Shown piece by piece: positions 44,881-54,217 of a DNA stretch of 64,000 nucleotides. Position 1 is the stretch's first letter. Each line of letters begins with the position of its first letter. Below the pieces are notes generated by a model. It saw nothing but the letters and a program-made list of their open reading frames with translations. It had not been told where the DNA came from and ran no database searches. Source of the stretch: Halorubrum aidingense JCM 13560 (GTDB taxonomy: Archaea > Halobacteriota > Halobacteria > Halobacteriales > Haloferacaceae). The stretch is taken from assembly GCF_000336995.1 (NCBI RefSeq), contig NZ_AOJI01000014.1, positions 1 through 64,000 of the forward strand, written 5' to 3'. The translations under genes were made by a program, and so were the position numbers.

Positions 44881-47800
44881 ATGGACGATATCGACGACCA
44901 GTACACGCCCGCGGACGTCGAGTCCGGGGTCGACGAGTACTGGGACGAGACGAACGCCTACGAGGCGGCGACGGAGGCGCACGCCGACGACCCGCCGTTC
45001 TTCTTCGTGGACGGGCCGCCGTACACCTCCGGGCAGATGCACCTCGGCACGGCGTGGAACAAGACGCTGAAAGACGCCGTCATCCGCCACAAGCGGATGA
45101 CCGGCCACCGCGTCACCGACCGCCCGGGCTACGACATGCACGGACTCCCGATCGAGGTGAAAGTCGAGGAGGAACTCGGCTTCGAGAACAAACGCGACAT
45201 CGAAGAGTACGGCATGGAGCCGTTCATCGAGAAGTGCAAGGAGTTCGCGGTCACCAACCGCGCGGCGATGGACGAGGACTTCAAATCCATCGGCGTGTGG
45301 ATGGACTGGGACGACCCCTACGAGACGATCGATCCCGAGTACATGGAGGCCGCGTGGTGGGCGTTCTCGAACGTCGCCGACAACGGGCTCGTCGAGCAGG
45401 GCAAACGCTCCATCTCGCAGTGCCCCCGGTGTGAGACCGGCCTCGCCAACAACGAGGTCGAGTACGAGCACGTCGAGGACCCTTCCATCTACGTGAAGTT
45501 CCCGCTCGCGGACCGCGAGGGAAGCCTCGTCATCTGGACGACGACGCCGTGGACCGTGCCGGCCAACACCTTCGTCGCGGTGGACGAGGAGCTCACCTAC
45601 AACGCCGTCCGCGCCGAGAAGGACGGCGAAGCGGAGGTGCTCTACGTCGCCGCCGACTGCGTCGAGGACGTCCTCCAAGAGGGCCGCTACGACGACTACG
45701 AGATCGAAGCGGAGCTCACCGGCGCCGACCTCGTCGGCTGGGAATACGACCATCCGCTCGCCGACCACGTCGCGGAGTACCCCGACTTCGAGGGCGCCGG
45801 CCGGGTGTACGCCGCCGACTACGTCGAGGCCGACCGCACCGGGCTCGTCCACTCCGCGCCGGGCCACGGGGAAGAGGACTTCCACCGGGGCACCGAGCTC
45901 GGACTCGACATCTACTGTCCCGTCGCACCGAACGGAGAGTTCACCGACGCGGCCGGCGCGTACGCCGGCCAGTTCGTCCGCGACGCCAACGACGAGATCA
46001 TCGACGACCTGGTCGCCGACGGACACATGCTCGCACACGGTACGGTGAACCACAGCTACGGCCACTGCTGGCGCTGTGACACGGGAATCATCCAGCTCGT
46101 CACCGACCAGTGGTTCATCTCGATCACGGACGTCAAAGACGATCTCCTCGAGAACATGGAGACGTCCGAGTGGCACCCGCAGTGGGCGCGCGATAACCGA
46201 TTCCGCGACTTCATCGCGGACGCGCCGGACTGGAACGTCTCCCGGCAGCGCTACTGGGGCATTCCGATCCCGATCTGGGTGCCGGAAGACGCCGATTCCG
46301 GAGCCCTCGACGAGGACATGATCGTTATCGGTACCCGCGAGGAGCTCGCCGAGCGCGTCGAAGAGGACGTCGACCCCGAGTCTATCGATCTCCACCGTCC
46401 CTCGGTCGACGACCTGACGATCGTCGAGGACGGTACCACGTACCGCCGCGTGGAAGACGTCTTCGACGTCTGGCTCGACTCTTCCGTCGCCAGCTGGGGC
46501 ACCCTCGGGTACCCGACGAACGAAGCCGCACACGACGAGCTGTGGCCCGCTGACCTGATCATCGAGGCGCACGACCAGACCCGCGGCTGGTTCTGGTCCC
46601 AGCTCGGTATGGGGACCGCCGCAGTCGGCGAGATCCCCTACGAGGAGGTGCTCATGCACGGGTTCGCGAACGACGAGAACGGCCGCAAGATGTCGAAATC
46701 CGTCGGCAACATCGTCACGCCCGAGGAGGCGATCGACCGCGCCGGCCGCGACCCGCTCCGCACCTACCTGCTCAGCCACGACCAGCAGGGCGTCGACCTC
46801 GCGTTCGAGTGGGACGGCCTCGGAGAGATTCAGGGGAAGCTCAACATCCTCTGGAACGTCTTCCGCTTCCCGCTCGAATACATGGACCTCGACGGCTACG
46901 ACCCGGCCGACGCCGACCTCGACGACGGCGAACTTGAACTCGTCGACGAGTGGGTGCTCTCTCGACTCCAGTCGGTCGAGACCGAAGTGACCGAGGCGTG
47001 GGACGACTACCGCGTCAGCGACGCCGTCAACGCCGTCATCGAATTCGTCACGCAGGACGTCTCCCGGTTCTACGTGAAGGCCGTCCGCGATCGGATGTGG
47101 GAAGAGGCCGACTCTCCCTCGAAGCGCGGCGCCTACGCGACGCTCGCGACCGTCCTCGACGAGGTGATCCGGCTGCTCGCGCCGATCGCACCGTATCTCA
47201 CCGAGCGGATGTACCAGACGCTCGACGGCTCGGCGACGACCGTTCATCAGCTCGGCTACCCCGAGCCCGACGACGAGCTCCACGATCCGACCCTCGAACG
47301 CGACATCGCCGTCCTCCGTAACGTCGAGGAGGCCGCCGCAAACGCCCGTCAGCAGGCCGGCCGCAAGCTCCGCTGGCCCGTGCCGCGCGTCGTCGTCGAG
47401 AGCGACGACGAGACCGTGTCGGCCGCCGTCGACCGGCTCTCCGATCTGATCGCCGACCGCGTCAACGCTCGCGAGGTGATCGTCACCGACGCGTTCGACG
47501 AACTCGTCGAGACGGCGGAACCCGAGATGTCGGCTATCGGCCCCGCCTTCGGCGCGGACGCCCAGAAGGTGATGGACGCCGTGCAGGGTGCGACCCGCGA
47601 GGCCGTCGAGGGGGGCGAACTGACCGTCGACGGCGACGCGATCGATCTCGACGACGAGATGGTCGAGTACGTCGCCGAACCGCCCGAACACGTCTCCGGG
47701 GTCGACTTCGAGGGCGGAACCGTTTACGTCGACACCTCGCTGACCCCCGAGATCGAATCGGAGGGATACGCTCGCGACGTGATCCGGCGGATTCAGGAGA

Positions 47801-48033
47801 TGCGCAAGGAGCTCGATCTCGACGTCGAAGCGCGGATCCGCGTCGGCGTCGCGGTCGACGACGACCGCGTCGAGGGCTTCGTCACCGAGCACGCCGACCT
47901 GATCGCCGGCGAGGTGCGCGCGGACGCGTGGCTCGACGATCCGGCTGACGCCGCGGACGCGGACGGCGGGCTCGTCGAGGAGTGGGACGTCGAAGCCGTC
48001 GTCGTCACGATCGGGATCGAACCGGTCGCGTAG
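44881..48033 (+). CDS. ileS: Isoleucyl-tRNA synthetase
   Basis: A class I synthetase of 1050 residues, the eukaryote/archaeal type. The HIGH-equivalent is HLGT at 54-57 within PPYTSGQMHLGTAWN, and the KMSKS signature is GRKMSKSVGN near 600-609. The CP1 editing domain includes WTTTPWTVPANTF near 219-231. The C-terminal region (from about 650) holds the anticodon-binding helices and a long acidic extension with IQEMRKELDLDVEARIRV. No zinc-ribbon end of the bacterial type is seen. Confidence 0.97.
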   Translation: MDDIDDQYTPADVESGVDEYWDETNAYEAATEAHADDPPFFFVDGPPYTSGQMHLGTAWNKTLKDAVIRHKRMTGHRVTDRPGYDMHGLPIEVKVEEELGFENKRDIEEYGMEPFIEKCKEFAVTNRAAMDEDFKSIGVWMDWDDPYETIDPEYMEAAWWAFSNVADNGLVEQGKRSISQCPRCETGLANNEVEYEHVEDPSIYVKFPLADREGSLVIWTTTPWTVPANTFVAVDEELTYNAVRAEKDGEAEVLYVAADCVEDVLQEGRYDDYEIEAELTGADLVGWEYDHPLADHVAEYPDFEGAGRVYAADYVEADRTGLVHSAPGHGEEDFHRGTELGLDIYCPVAPNGEFTDAAGAYAGQFVRDANDEIIDDLVADGHMLAHGTVNHSYGHCWRCDTGIIQLVTDQWFISITDVKDDLLENMETSEWHPQWARDNRFRDFIADAPDWNVSRQRYWGIPIPIWVPEDADSGALDEDMIVIGTREELAERVEEDVDPESIDLHRPSVDDLTIVEDGTTYRRVEDVFDVWLDSSVASWGTLGYPTNEAAHDELWPADLIIEAHDQTRGWFWSQLGMGTAAVGEIPYEEVLMHGFANDENGRKMSKSVGNIVTPEEAIDRAGRDPLRTYLLSHDQQGVDLAFEWDGLGEIQGKLNILWNVFRFPLEYMDLDGYDPADADLDDGELELVDEWVLSRLQSVETEVTEAWDDYRVSDAVNAVIEFVTQDVSRFYVKAVRDRMWEEADSPSKRGAYATLATVLDEVIRLLAPIAPYLTERMYQTLDGSATTVHQLGYPEPDDELHDPTLERDIAVLRNVEEAAANARQQAGRKLRWPVPRVVVESDDETVSAAVDRLSDLIADRVNAREVIVTDAFDELVETAEPEMSAIGPAFGADAQKVMDAVQGATREAVEGGELTVDGDAIDLDDEMVEYVAEPPEHVSGVDFEGGTVYVDTSLTPEIESEGYARDVIRRIQEMRKELDLDVEARIRVGVAVDDDRVEGFVTEHADLIAGEVRADAWLDDPADAADADGGLVEEWDVEAVVVTIGIEPVA

Positions 48034-48134
48034 TCGACCGTCGCCGCGGCGGGACCCGGAATCGAGGGTCGCGCATCCGGACGTCTCGATCTGTTTGTGA
48101 TCCTGTCTCCTGTGGTATCAATTCACAACCCGAA

Positions 48135-48143
48135 ACCTATAGG
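48135..48143 (+). promoter_or_regulatory. TATA-like box of the GNAT gene
   Basis: ACCTATAGG is centred about 29 nt before the ATG at 48168. Confidence 0.5.
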
Positions 48144-48167
48144 TGACTTCTTTACCCACGGTCGAAC

Positions 48168-48638
48168 ATGCATGTCCGGGCGGCCCGGCCCGACGACGCG
48201 GAGGCGCTCCGAACGGCGGTGTCGCGAGCTCGTGAGGCGACCGTCTTCGACGATATCGGTGCTCCCTTACTCGACGTTTCGGCGGCCGGCGTCCGCGAGG
48301 CCGCCGCCGAAGCCGAGTGGTCGTTCCTGATGGAGGACGACGACGGACCGGTCGGCGTCGCCATCGCCCACCCCGACGCGGAGGGTACGGAAGCGGAACT
48401 GCTCGCGCTGTGGGTCCACCCGAGTCGGGCGGGCGAGGGTGTCGCCGCCGACCTGCTCGCACGCATCGCGTCGTCGGTGGACGGCTGCGGCGTCGACACG
48501 CTCCGGGCGACGGTCCCCGCCGATAGCCCGGGCGCACAGGAGTTTTTCCACGTACACGGCTTCTCCCCGCGTGGGACTCGCCGAGGCCACGCCGGTGACG
48601 AATCGATCGTCGTGGCGGACATCGACACGCTTCGCTGA
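48168..48638 (+). CDS. GNAT-family N-acetyltransferase
   Basis: A 156-residue single-domain acetyltransferase. It starts VRAARPDDAEALRTAVSRAR. The central strand and acetyl-CoA loop are LLALWVHPSRAGEGVAADLL near 78-97, and the C-terminal strand has AQEFFHVHGFSPRG near 124. Compared with the usual RGxGxG/A loop it reads RAGEGVA. Acceptor unknown. It faces the Lrp-type gene tail to tail. Confidence 0.8.
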   Translation: MHVRAARPDDAEALRTAVSRAREATVFDDIGAPLLDVSAAGVREAAAEAEWSFLMEDDDGPVGVAIAHPDAEGTEAELLALWVHPSRAGEGVAADLLARIASSVDGCGVDTLRATVPADSPGAQEFFHVHGFSPRGTRRGHAGDESIVVADIDTLR

Positions 48639-48691
48639 CGCGTCTGTCGATCGGCATCCGATCAGTCGTCGGCCCGCCGTGAGCCGTCAAT

Positions 48692-49120
48692 TCACTTCAG
48701 ACGTTCCTGCAGAAACGAGGGATGCGCCGCGGTGACGCCGTCGACCGCCAAGAGCTTCTCGGAGATGACGTCGCCCAGCTCGTCGCCGTCGCCGGCGCGG
48801 ACCTCGGCCATCAGCATGTGGTCGCCCGAGGAGGTGTACAGCGCTTGGATCTCGTCGAGCGCTTTCAGCGCCCGGGTCGCGCCCACGTACTTCCCCGAGT
48901 CGACGTCCATTCCAACTATCGCGATCGACTGCGAGGAGAGCTTCTTCGGGTCGACCTCCGCGGAGTAGCCGACGATCACGCCCCGCTCTTCGAGGCGGTC
49001 GATGTACTTCCGCACCGTCGGCTTCGAGACCTCCGCTCGGTCGGCGATCTCGGCACAGGAGGCCTGTGCGTCCTCCTCTAACACCGACAGGATCCGTTCC
49101 TCCGTCGATACCGTGCTCAT
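48692..49120 (-). CDS. Lrp/AsnC-family regulator
   Basis: A 142-residue protein with an N-terminal winged helix (about 5-55; ASCAEIADRAEVSKPTVRKY is the HTH) and a C-terminal RAM/AsnC ligand-binding domain (about 65-140) with YTSSGDHMLMAEVRAGDGDEL. It lies 116 nt downstream of porB on the same strand with its own TATA-like box. It may sense an amino or keto acid and control porAB or nearby genes; this is inferred from position only. Confidence 0.9.
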   Translation of the reverse strand: MSTVSTEERILSVLEEDAQASCAEIADRAEVSKPTVRKYIDRLEERGVIVGYSAEVDPKKLSSQSIAIVGMDVDSGKYVGATRALKALDEIQALYTSSGDHMLMAEVRAGDGDELGDVISEKLLAVDGVTAAHPSFLQERLK

Positions 49121-49141
49121 ACTGTTCTCTTGTCGCCACGG

Positions 49142-49150
49142 AAAAAATAC
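49142..49150 (-). promoter_or_regulatory. TATA-like box of the Lrp-type gene
   Basis: GTATTTTTT on the minus strand is centred about 26 nt before the ATG at 49120, supporting a separate promoter from porAB. Confidence 0.55.
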
Positions 49151-49236
49151 CTTGCGAACCGAAAAACGTGTCGAGCACAACAAAAACGATGGTCGATTTC
49201 GCCGATCGACCGTCGGCTCGGCCGAGAACGACCGGC

Positions 49237-50175
49237 TCAGGCGTGCTTGTCGAGGAACTGGTCGTGCGAGCGCTCCCACTCGTACTCGTCGTCCCAGTAC
49301 CGCTCCGCCAGCGGCTCCTCGGGCATTTCGCCGATTGCGCGCTTTTCTTGACCGTAGGAGGGGCGGTCCTCGTCGACGTAGTAGCGGCCGGTGAGGACCT
49401 TCCCGTCGTACAGCGCCTCTTCGGTCTCGCGCATCATCTCCGCGGCCTCGACCTTGTCGGTCGGGTCGAAGTCGTACTCTTCGGACTCCTGAACGTCGAT
49501 GTACGGGACGTACTGACGCGCGTCCTTGTTCCAGGTCGGACACTGGGTGAGGAAGTCGACGTGCGCGAAGCCGTCGTGTTCGATCGCCTCGATGATGATC
49601 TCTTTCGCCTGGTTCGGGTTGACCGCAGCGGTGCGGGCGACGTACGAGGCGCCGGCGTTGAGCGACAGCGAGAGCGGCTTGAGCGGCTCCTTCGCGCTCC
49701 CGTGCGGCTGCGTCTTCGACTTGTGACCCTTCGGGCTGGTCGGGGAGGTCTGTCCCTTCGTGAGCCCGAAGATCTCGTTGTTGAAGACGATGTACGTCAT
49801 GTCGTGGTTCTCCCGGGCCGTGTGGATGAAGTGGTTCCCGCCGATCCCGTAGCCGTCGCCGTCACCGCCGGCGGCGATCACTTCGAGTTCGGGATTCGCC
49901 AGCTTCGCGGCGCGGGCCACGGGCAGCGAGCGCCCGTGGATCGTGTGGAACCCGTACGTGTCGAGGTAGCTGTTCAGCTTACCGGAACAGCCGATCCCGG
50001 TACACAGCAGCGTCTCTTCCGGCGACCGACCGACTTCCGGAAGGGCCTGCTTGAGCGCCTTCAGGACGCTGAAGTCACCGCAGCCCGGACACCAGGTCGG
50101 CTGCGGCTCGACGCCGGGGGTGTACTCGTCGCGGTCGATCTCTCGCTCCTCTCCGATCGCTGAAAACGTGCTCAT
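49237..50175 (-). CDS. porB: Pyruvate:ferredoxin oxidoreductase beta subunit (PorB type)
   Basis: The 312-residue beta subunit has the same layout as KorB: TWCPGCGDFS near 28-37, GIGCSGKLNSYLD near 63, GGDGDGYGIGGNHFIHT near 112-128 and NNEIFGLTKGQTSPTSPKG near 140. Its length and partner fit the halobacterial pyruvate enzyme (subunits of about 34 and 68 kDa). It converts pyruvate and CoA to acetyl-CoA, CO2 and reduced ferredoxin. It is separated from porA by 3 nt. Confidence 0.92.
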   Translation of the reverse strand: MSTFSAIGEEREIDRDEYTPGVEPQPTWCPGCGDFSVLKALKQALPEVGRSPEETLLCTGIGCSGKLNSYLDTYGFHTIHGRSLPVARAAKLANPELEVIAAGGDGDGYGIGGNHFIHTARENHDMTYIVFNNEIFGLTKGQTSPTSPKGHKSKTQPHGSAKEPLKPLSLSLNAGASYVARTAAVNPNQAKEIIIEAIEHDGFAHVDFLTQCPTWNKDARQYVPYIDVQESEEYDFDPTDKVEAAEMMRETEEALYDGKVLTGRYYVDEDRPSYGQEKRAIGEMPEEPLAERYWDDEYEWERSHDQFLDKHA

Positions 50176-50178
50176 GGG

Positions 50179-52074
50179 TTAGTCACCTGCGGCTGGGACG
50201 AAGGTAGTCTGATGGCCGGACGCGTCGCCGTCGCCCTCGATGATCGCGGCCTCGAACCCGTCGACGATCTCCGCCGGCTCGAACGGGTTCCCGTTGTACT
50301 TCAACAGGCTCGACAGCTTCTCGCCGTAGCGGCCGAGGTTCTTCTGGACGAGCCCGCGGAACTGTCCGGACGCGGTCATCTCGACGACGAGCACCTCGTC
50401 GACGCTCTCGACGAACGCCTCGACCTGCTCGGTCGGGAACGGGAGCATGTCGGAGACGCCGTACGACTTCACGGAGATGCCGGCGTCGTTGAGGCGGCCG
50501 ACGGCCTCCTCGACGGTACCCTGCTGGCTACCGAAGGTGAGGATGCCGTACTGGGCGTCCTCGGGGCCGGCGTACGAGCCGGTGTCGACGGTGTCGAGGT
50601 CGGCGCGGATCGCGTCGAGCTTCTGCCCGCGGCGGTCGATCTGCGCGACGCGGTTGTCGGGCGACTCCGCGATGTGGCCGGTGGGGTCGTGCTCGTTACC
50701 GGTCGCGAGGAAGCGACCGCCCTTCTGACCGGGGATCGAGCGCGGCGAGACGCCGTCGTCGACGTCGTGTTGGAACCGGTGGAACTTCCCGTCGGCCGAG
50801 TGGGGTTCGTCCGCCAGCGCGTCCTCGCTCAGGGTCTTTCCGAGCGTCGGGTTCGGATCGCGGTCGAAGTGGCTCTTGGGGACGTTCATCAGCTCGCCGC
50901 CGAGCTTCTGGTCGTACAGCAGGATCGTCGGAATCTGGTACTCGTAGGCCAGCCGGAAGGCGAGCCGCGACTGCTCGTACGCCTCCTCGACGGTCCCGGG
51001 CGCGAGAACGACGCGCTGGGAGTCTCCCTGTGAGGTGTACAGGACGTGTTCGAGATCGGACTGCTCCGGCTTCGTCGGCATCCCGGTGGACGGGCCGGCC
51101 CGCATGGCCTCAACGAGCACGAGCGGCGTCTCCGTCATCTCGGCGAGGCCGAGCGGCTCGGACATCAGCGCGAAGCCGCCCCCGGAGGACCCGGACATGG
51201 CTTTGACGCCGGCGTGGGACGCGCCCACGGCGAGGGCCGCGGCCGCGATTTCGTCTTCGACCTGCTCAGAGATCCCGCCGAGCTCCGGCAGGTTCTGGGT
51301 CATGATGGTGAACACTTCGGTCCACGGCGTCATGGGGTACCCGGCGATGAACCGGCAGCCCTCGTCGATGGCGCCGTACGAGATCGCGTCCGACCCGGAC
51401 ATGAGCAGCTGCGTCTCCTCGTGCTCGCCGGTCGGGACCGACACGTCCGGCGCGTCGATGTCGTACTCCTCGCTGACCTGGTTGTACGCCGTCTCCAGGA
51501 TCTCGAGGTTCGGATCGAGGATCTTCTCCGGCATCGCGTCGCGCATGAGGTCCTCGACGTGATCGAGTTCCATGCCGGTCAGCGCGCAGGTCGCGCCGAC
51601 GCCGGCCGTGTTGCGCATGACTTCGCGACCCATGTCGCGGGCGAGCCCGCGGAGGTCGAGGGGGTAGACGTGCCAGTTGTTCTCCTCGACGCGCTCGTCG
51701 AAGTTCGGAATCTCAGAGGTGTCGAGGAGCCCTTCGTCGTACACGATGACGCCGCCCTCGCGGAGCTCGTCGAGGTTCTCCGAGAGCGGTTTGATCTCTT
51801 CGTTCCCGTATACGGCCTCCTCCTGCGGGTTGCGGGCGAACGAGTCGCCGAGCGCGAGCAGGAAGTTATAGCCGTCACCGCGGGACCGTACCGGGTCCGC
51901 AGACGCGCGAACCTCGGTGTAGGTGTGACCCCCGCGGATCCGCGACGGGTAGTGGCGATGCGTGAAGACGTTGAGCCCCGATCGCATCAAGGCCTTCGCG
52001 AAGTTCTGGCTGGTCGAAGCGATCCCGTCACCGGATCCCCCCGATATCCGCCAGATGAGTTCGTCGTCAGTCAT
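50179..52074 (-). CDS. porA: Pyruvate:ferredoxin oxidoreductase alpha subunit (fused gamma-alpha, PorA type)
   Basis: A 631-residue fusion. A gamma domain (about 1-210, start LIWRISGGSGDGIASTSQNF) is followed by the alpha domain with YPMTPWTEVFTIM near 241, SGSSGGGFALMSEPLGLAEM near 285 and GPSTGMPTKPEQSDLEHVL near 323. The pyrimidine-loop glutamate and CoA-binding parts are as in KorA. It is about 46 residues longer than KorA in this window. The 180-nt gap to dph5 holds its promoter. Confidence 0.92.
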   Translation of the reverse strand: MTDDELIWRISGGSGDGIASTSQNFAKALMRSGLNVFTHRHYPSRIRGGHTYTEVRASADPVRSRGDGYNFLLALGDSFARNPQEEAVYGNEEIKPLSENLDELREGGVIVYDEGLLDTSEIPNFDERVEENNWHVYPLDLRGLARDMGREVMRNTAGVGATCALTGMELDHVEDLMRDAMPEKILDPNLEILETAYNQVSEEYDIDAPDVSVPTGEHEETQLLMSGSDAISYGAIDEGCRFIAGYPMTPWTEVFTIMTQNLPELGGISEQVEDEIAAAALAVGASHAGVKAMSGSSGGGFALMSEPLGLAEMTETPLVLVEAMRAGPSTGMPTKPEQSDLEHVLYTSQGDSQRVVLAPGTVEEAYEQSRLAFRLAYEYQIPTILLYDQKLGGELMNVPKSHFDRDPNPTLGKTLSEDALADEPHSADGKFHRFQHDVDDGVSPRSIPGQKGGRFLATGNEHDPTGHIAESPDNRVAQIDRRGQKLDAIRADLDTVDTGSYAGPEDAQYGILTFGSQQGTVEEAVGRLNDAGISVKSYGVSDMLPFPTEQVEAFVESVDEVLVVEMTASGQFRGLVQKNLGRYGEKLSSLLKYNGNPFEPAEIVDGFEAAIIEGDGDASGHQTTFVPAAGD

Positions 52075-52140
52075 AGTGGTATGTGAGCCCGTGAGGGCCT
52101 CGTGATTTGACGTTGTGTGGGTTACCTCTTAGGGCTTGCT

Positions 52141-52230
52141 ATGGAATCGCAAGATACGATCGTGAAGAATTGGCCCGAAACGGTTCTCTCGGCCCTGCGA
52201 GCAGGAACAAAGCCTTTCGCGCCATTTTAA
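52141..52230 (+). CDS. Possible 29-codon small protein upstream of dph5
   Basis: An ATG at 52141 opens a frame to TAA at 52228 encoding MESQDTIVKNWPETVLSALR plus nine residues. The stop overlaps the dph5 TATA-like box. The only support is an AT-richer sequence and the shared DxIVKN stretch with the korA upstream region. It may be noncoding. Confidence 0.2.
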   Translation: MESQDTIVKNWPETVLSALRAGTKPFAPF

Positions 52231-52231
52231 C
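52223..52231 (+). promoter_or_regulatory. TATA-like box of dph5
   Basis: CATTTTAAC is centred about 27 nt before the ATG at 52254, so dph5 is probably leaderless. Confidence 0.6.
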
Positions 52232-52253
52232 CGGCGCGCGACAGACACACCGT

Positions 52254-53051
52254 ATGCTCACCTTCATCGGACTCGGACTCTACGACGAGCGGTCGATCAG
52301 CGTCGAGGGGCGGGAGGCGCTGCGGGCGGCCGATCGCGTCTTCGCGGAGTTCTACACCAGCCGGCTGGTCGGTGCGACCGTCGACGACTTGGAGGCGTAT
52401 CACGACGTGGAGATCGAGGTTCGTCCTCGCGAGGGCGTCGAACAGGACCCGGGTGCGATCCTCGATGCGGCCGCCGAGGGCGACGCGGTGTTCTGCACCG
52501 CCGGCGACACGATGATATCCACGACCCACACGGACCTCCGACTCCGCGCCGAGGAGCGCGGGATCGACACCCGCGTGATCCACGGCGTGACTGCCCAGTC
52601 GGCGGCGTCGAGTCTCACCGGACTCCAGAACTACCGGTTCGGAAAAGCGACGACGCTCCCGTTCCCGTACGCCCACGGCGGCGACGACGTGCCCCAGAGC
52701 GTGATCGACACCGTCGAGGCGAACCGCGAGCGCGGGCTCCACACCGTCGTCTACCTCGACATCAAGGTCGGCACCGGGCCGACCGGTCCGGACCCAGACC
52801 ACGAGGAGTACATGACCGCCGACGTCGCCGCCGCGCTGCTCGCGGAGGGATGGCGCGACGAACTCGCCGTCGTCATCGCCCGCGCCGGATCGCCGGACGC
52901 CGTCGTCGCGGCCGACCGCCTGAGCGCCCTCGCCGAACGCGATTTCGGCGACCCGCTCCATCTGCTCGTGATCCCCGGTGACCTCCACCACGTCGAGGCC
53001 GACGCGCTCGTCGGACTGGCCGGCGCGCCGACCGAACTCGTCGGGGAGTGA
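52254..53051 (+). CDS. dph5: Diphthine synthase
   Basis: A 265-residue SAM-dependent methyltransferase that trimethylates the diphthamide precursor on EF-2. The family start LTFIGLGLYDERSISVEG and the SAM-binding GDAVFCTAGDTMISTTH near 80-96 are clear, with VIHGVTAQSAASSLTGLQNYRFGK near 110. The start at 52254 begins directly with the conserved sequence. No dph2 is in the window. Confidence 0.95.
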   Translation: MLTFIGLGLYDERSISVEGREALRAADRVFAEFYTSRLVGATVDDLEAYHDVEIEVRPREGVEQDPGAILDAAAEGDAVFCTAGDTMISTTHTDLRLRAEERGIDTRVIHGVTAQSAASSLTGLQNYRFGKATTLPFPYAHGGDDVPQSVIDTVEANRERGLHTVVYLDIKVGTGPTGPDPDHEEYMTADVAAALLAEGWRDELAVVIARAGSPDAVVAADRLSALAERDFGDPLHLLVIPGDLHHVEADALVGLAGAPTELVGE

Positions 53052-53099
53052 GCGGTCCGACCGCACGTTTGATATTCCCGTCTCGCGTCGTCACGGCGC

Positions 53100-53486
53100 A
53101 TGGACGAACTCTCCGTCGAACGACTCATGTCGACCGATCTCCTCACTATCGGGCCGGACGCGTCGGCCGCAGAGGCGGCCCAGCGGATGCTCGACACGGG
53201 AACGAACTCGATCCTCGTCGTCGACGCGGACGGGCGGCTGTCGGGACTGATCACCGCGACCGACTTCGTCTCGCTCGTCCGCCACAACGACCCCGAAGAC
53301 GAGACGTCGGTCGCGGCGTTCATGACGCGTGACGTCGTCACCGTCGGTCCCGATGACACCGTCGAGGAGCTCGCAGAGCCGACCGCACACGGTTACACGC
53401 ACCTGCCGGTGACGACGGACGACGGCACCGTCGTCGGTATGGTGTCGACGACCGACCTCACGGCGTACGTCTCGGAGCGTCGCTAG
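53100..53486 (+). CDS. CBS-domain-pair protein
   Basis: A 128-residue protein consisting of two CBS motifs (about 8-60 and 73-126) with little else: MSTDLLTIGPDASAAEAAQRM and MTRDVVTVGPDDTVEELAEP, ending TTDLTAYVSERR. CBS pairs bind adenosyl nucleotides and regulate partner proteins. A TTTGATATT box lies about 28 nt upstream. A second, similar CBS-pair gene lies about 730 nt downstream, on the far side of two small membrane-protein genes. Confidence 0.88.
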   Translation: MDELSVERLMSTDLLTIGPDASAAEAAQRMLDTGTNSILVVDADGRLSGLITATDFVSLVRHNDPEDETSVAAFMTRDVVTVGPDDTVEELAEPTAHGYTHLPVTTDDGTVVGMVSTTDLTAYVSERR

Positions 53487-53589
53487 GTCCCTGCCGACGG
53501 GCGGCCCCCCGCGGGCGAGGAAGCCGACACGCCGCTCGGGCGCTTCTCGGTCGGTCCGTCGGGTCCGGCGCCAAGACTCGCTGTTCGAC

Positions 53590-53817
53590 CTACCGCCCCG
53601 ACGCCGACATCTGCTCGTCGTACGTCGCGCCCGCCGCGATCAGGAACCCGATGATCGCGGTGACAAGTGCGACGCTCCCGATGGCGACGACCGCCACGGA
53701 GAACAGGTCGTTGGGGAGCACCTGCGCGGAGGTGAGGAGTGAGGTCGCCGTGACGAACCCTATCAACAGGAGGAGGCGTCCGAACCGTGCGGTGTCGAGG
53801 CCGCTCTCACTTGACAT
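53590..53817 (-). CDS. Small two-helix membrane protein
   Basis: A 75-residue protein with helices at about 11-32 and 38-62 and polar ends. The start at 53817 (MSSESG) overlaps the end of the upstream gene by 11 nt, so the two are likely coupled. No family is recognised. Confidence 0.6.
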   Translation of the reverse strand: MSSESGLDTARFGRLLLLIGFVTATSLLTSAQVLPNDLFSVAVVAIGSVALVTAIIGFLIAAGATYDEQMSASGR

Positions 53818-54064
53818 ACGCCCTGATCTCGTTGATGACGCCGTCGTATCCATCCTCGCTGGCCTCCGCGCCGAGAGAGTGGATCGATTGACAGACCCAC
53901 ATCCCCGCGGTGAAGTTCAATAGCGCGACGAACGAGACCAGCCCGAGACGAGAATCCACGGTGAGGCCGATGGCGAACCCCAACGGGAGCGTCACCGACA
54001 TGATGGCGTGGATCACGAGCGACCGCGTTCCGAAGTCTTCCAGTGCACTGAGTACCCCTGTCAT
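53807..54064 (-). CDS. Small membrane protein with acidic end
   Basis: An 85-residue protein with two hydrophobic stretches (about 14-35 and 42-62) and a charged C-terminus (GAEASEDGYDGVINEIRAYVK). A TATA-like GTATTTAC-type box lies about 27 nt upstream (near 54087), so it is the first gene of the two-gene unit. No family recognised. Confidence 0.6.
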   Translation of the reverse strand: MTGVLSALEDFGTRSLVIHAIMSVTLPLGFAIGLTVDSRLGLVSFVALLNFTAGMWVCQSIHSLGAEASEDGYDGVINEIRAYVK

Positions 54065-54217
54065 ACATGATCTACGGCCGCGGACGAGTAAATACGACCG
54101 GCCTGACGACGGACGGCGCGGGCGGCCCTGCCTCCCGGTCGATCAACGGACCGTCGGTCTGTCGGCGGGGTTGCGCGTTCCGGAAGAGTAATCAGAACTG
54201 GTAGCACACAACATGAT

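Noticed and set aside
44767..47892. Open frame of more than 1000 codons antisense to ileS
   Set aside because: High-GC codon bias creates long antisense frames. The encoded sequence is Val/Arg/Asp-rich without any domain, while the plus strand is a full IleRS.
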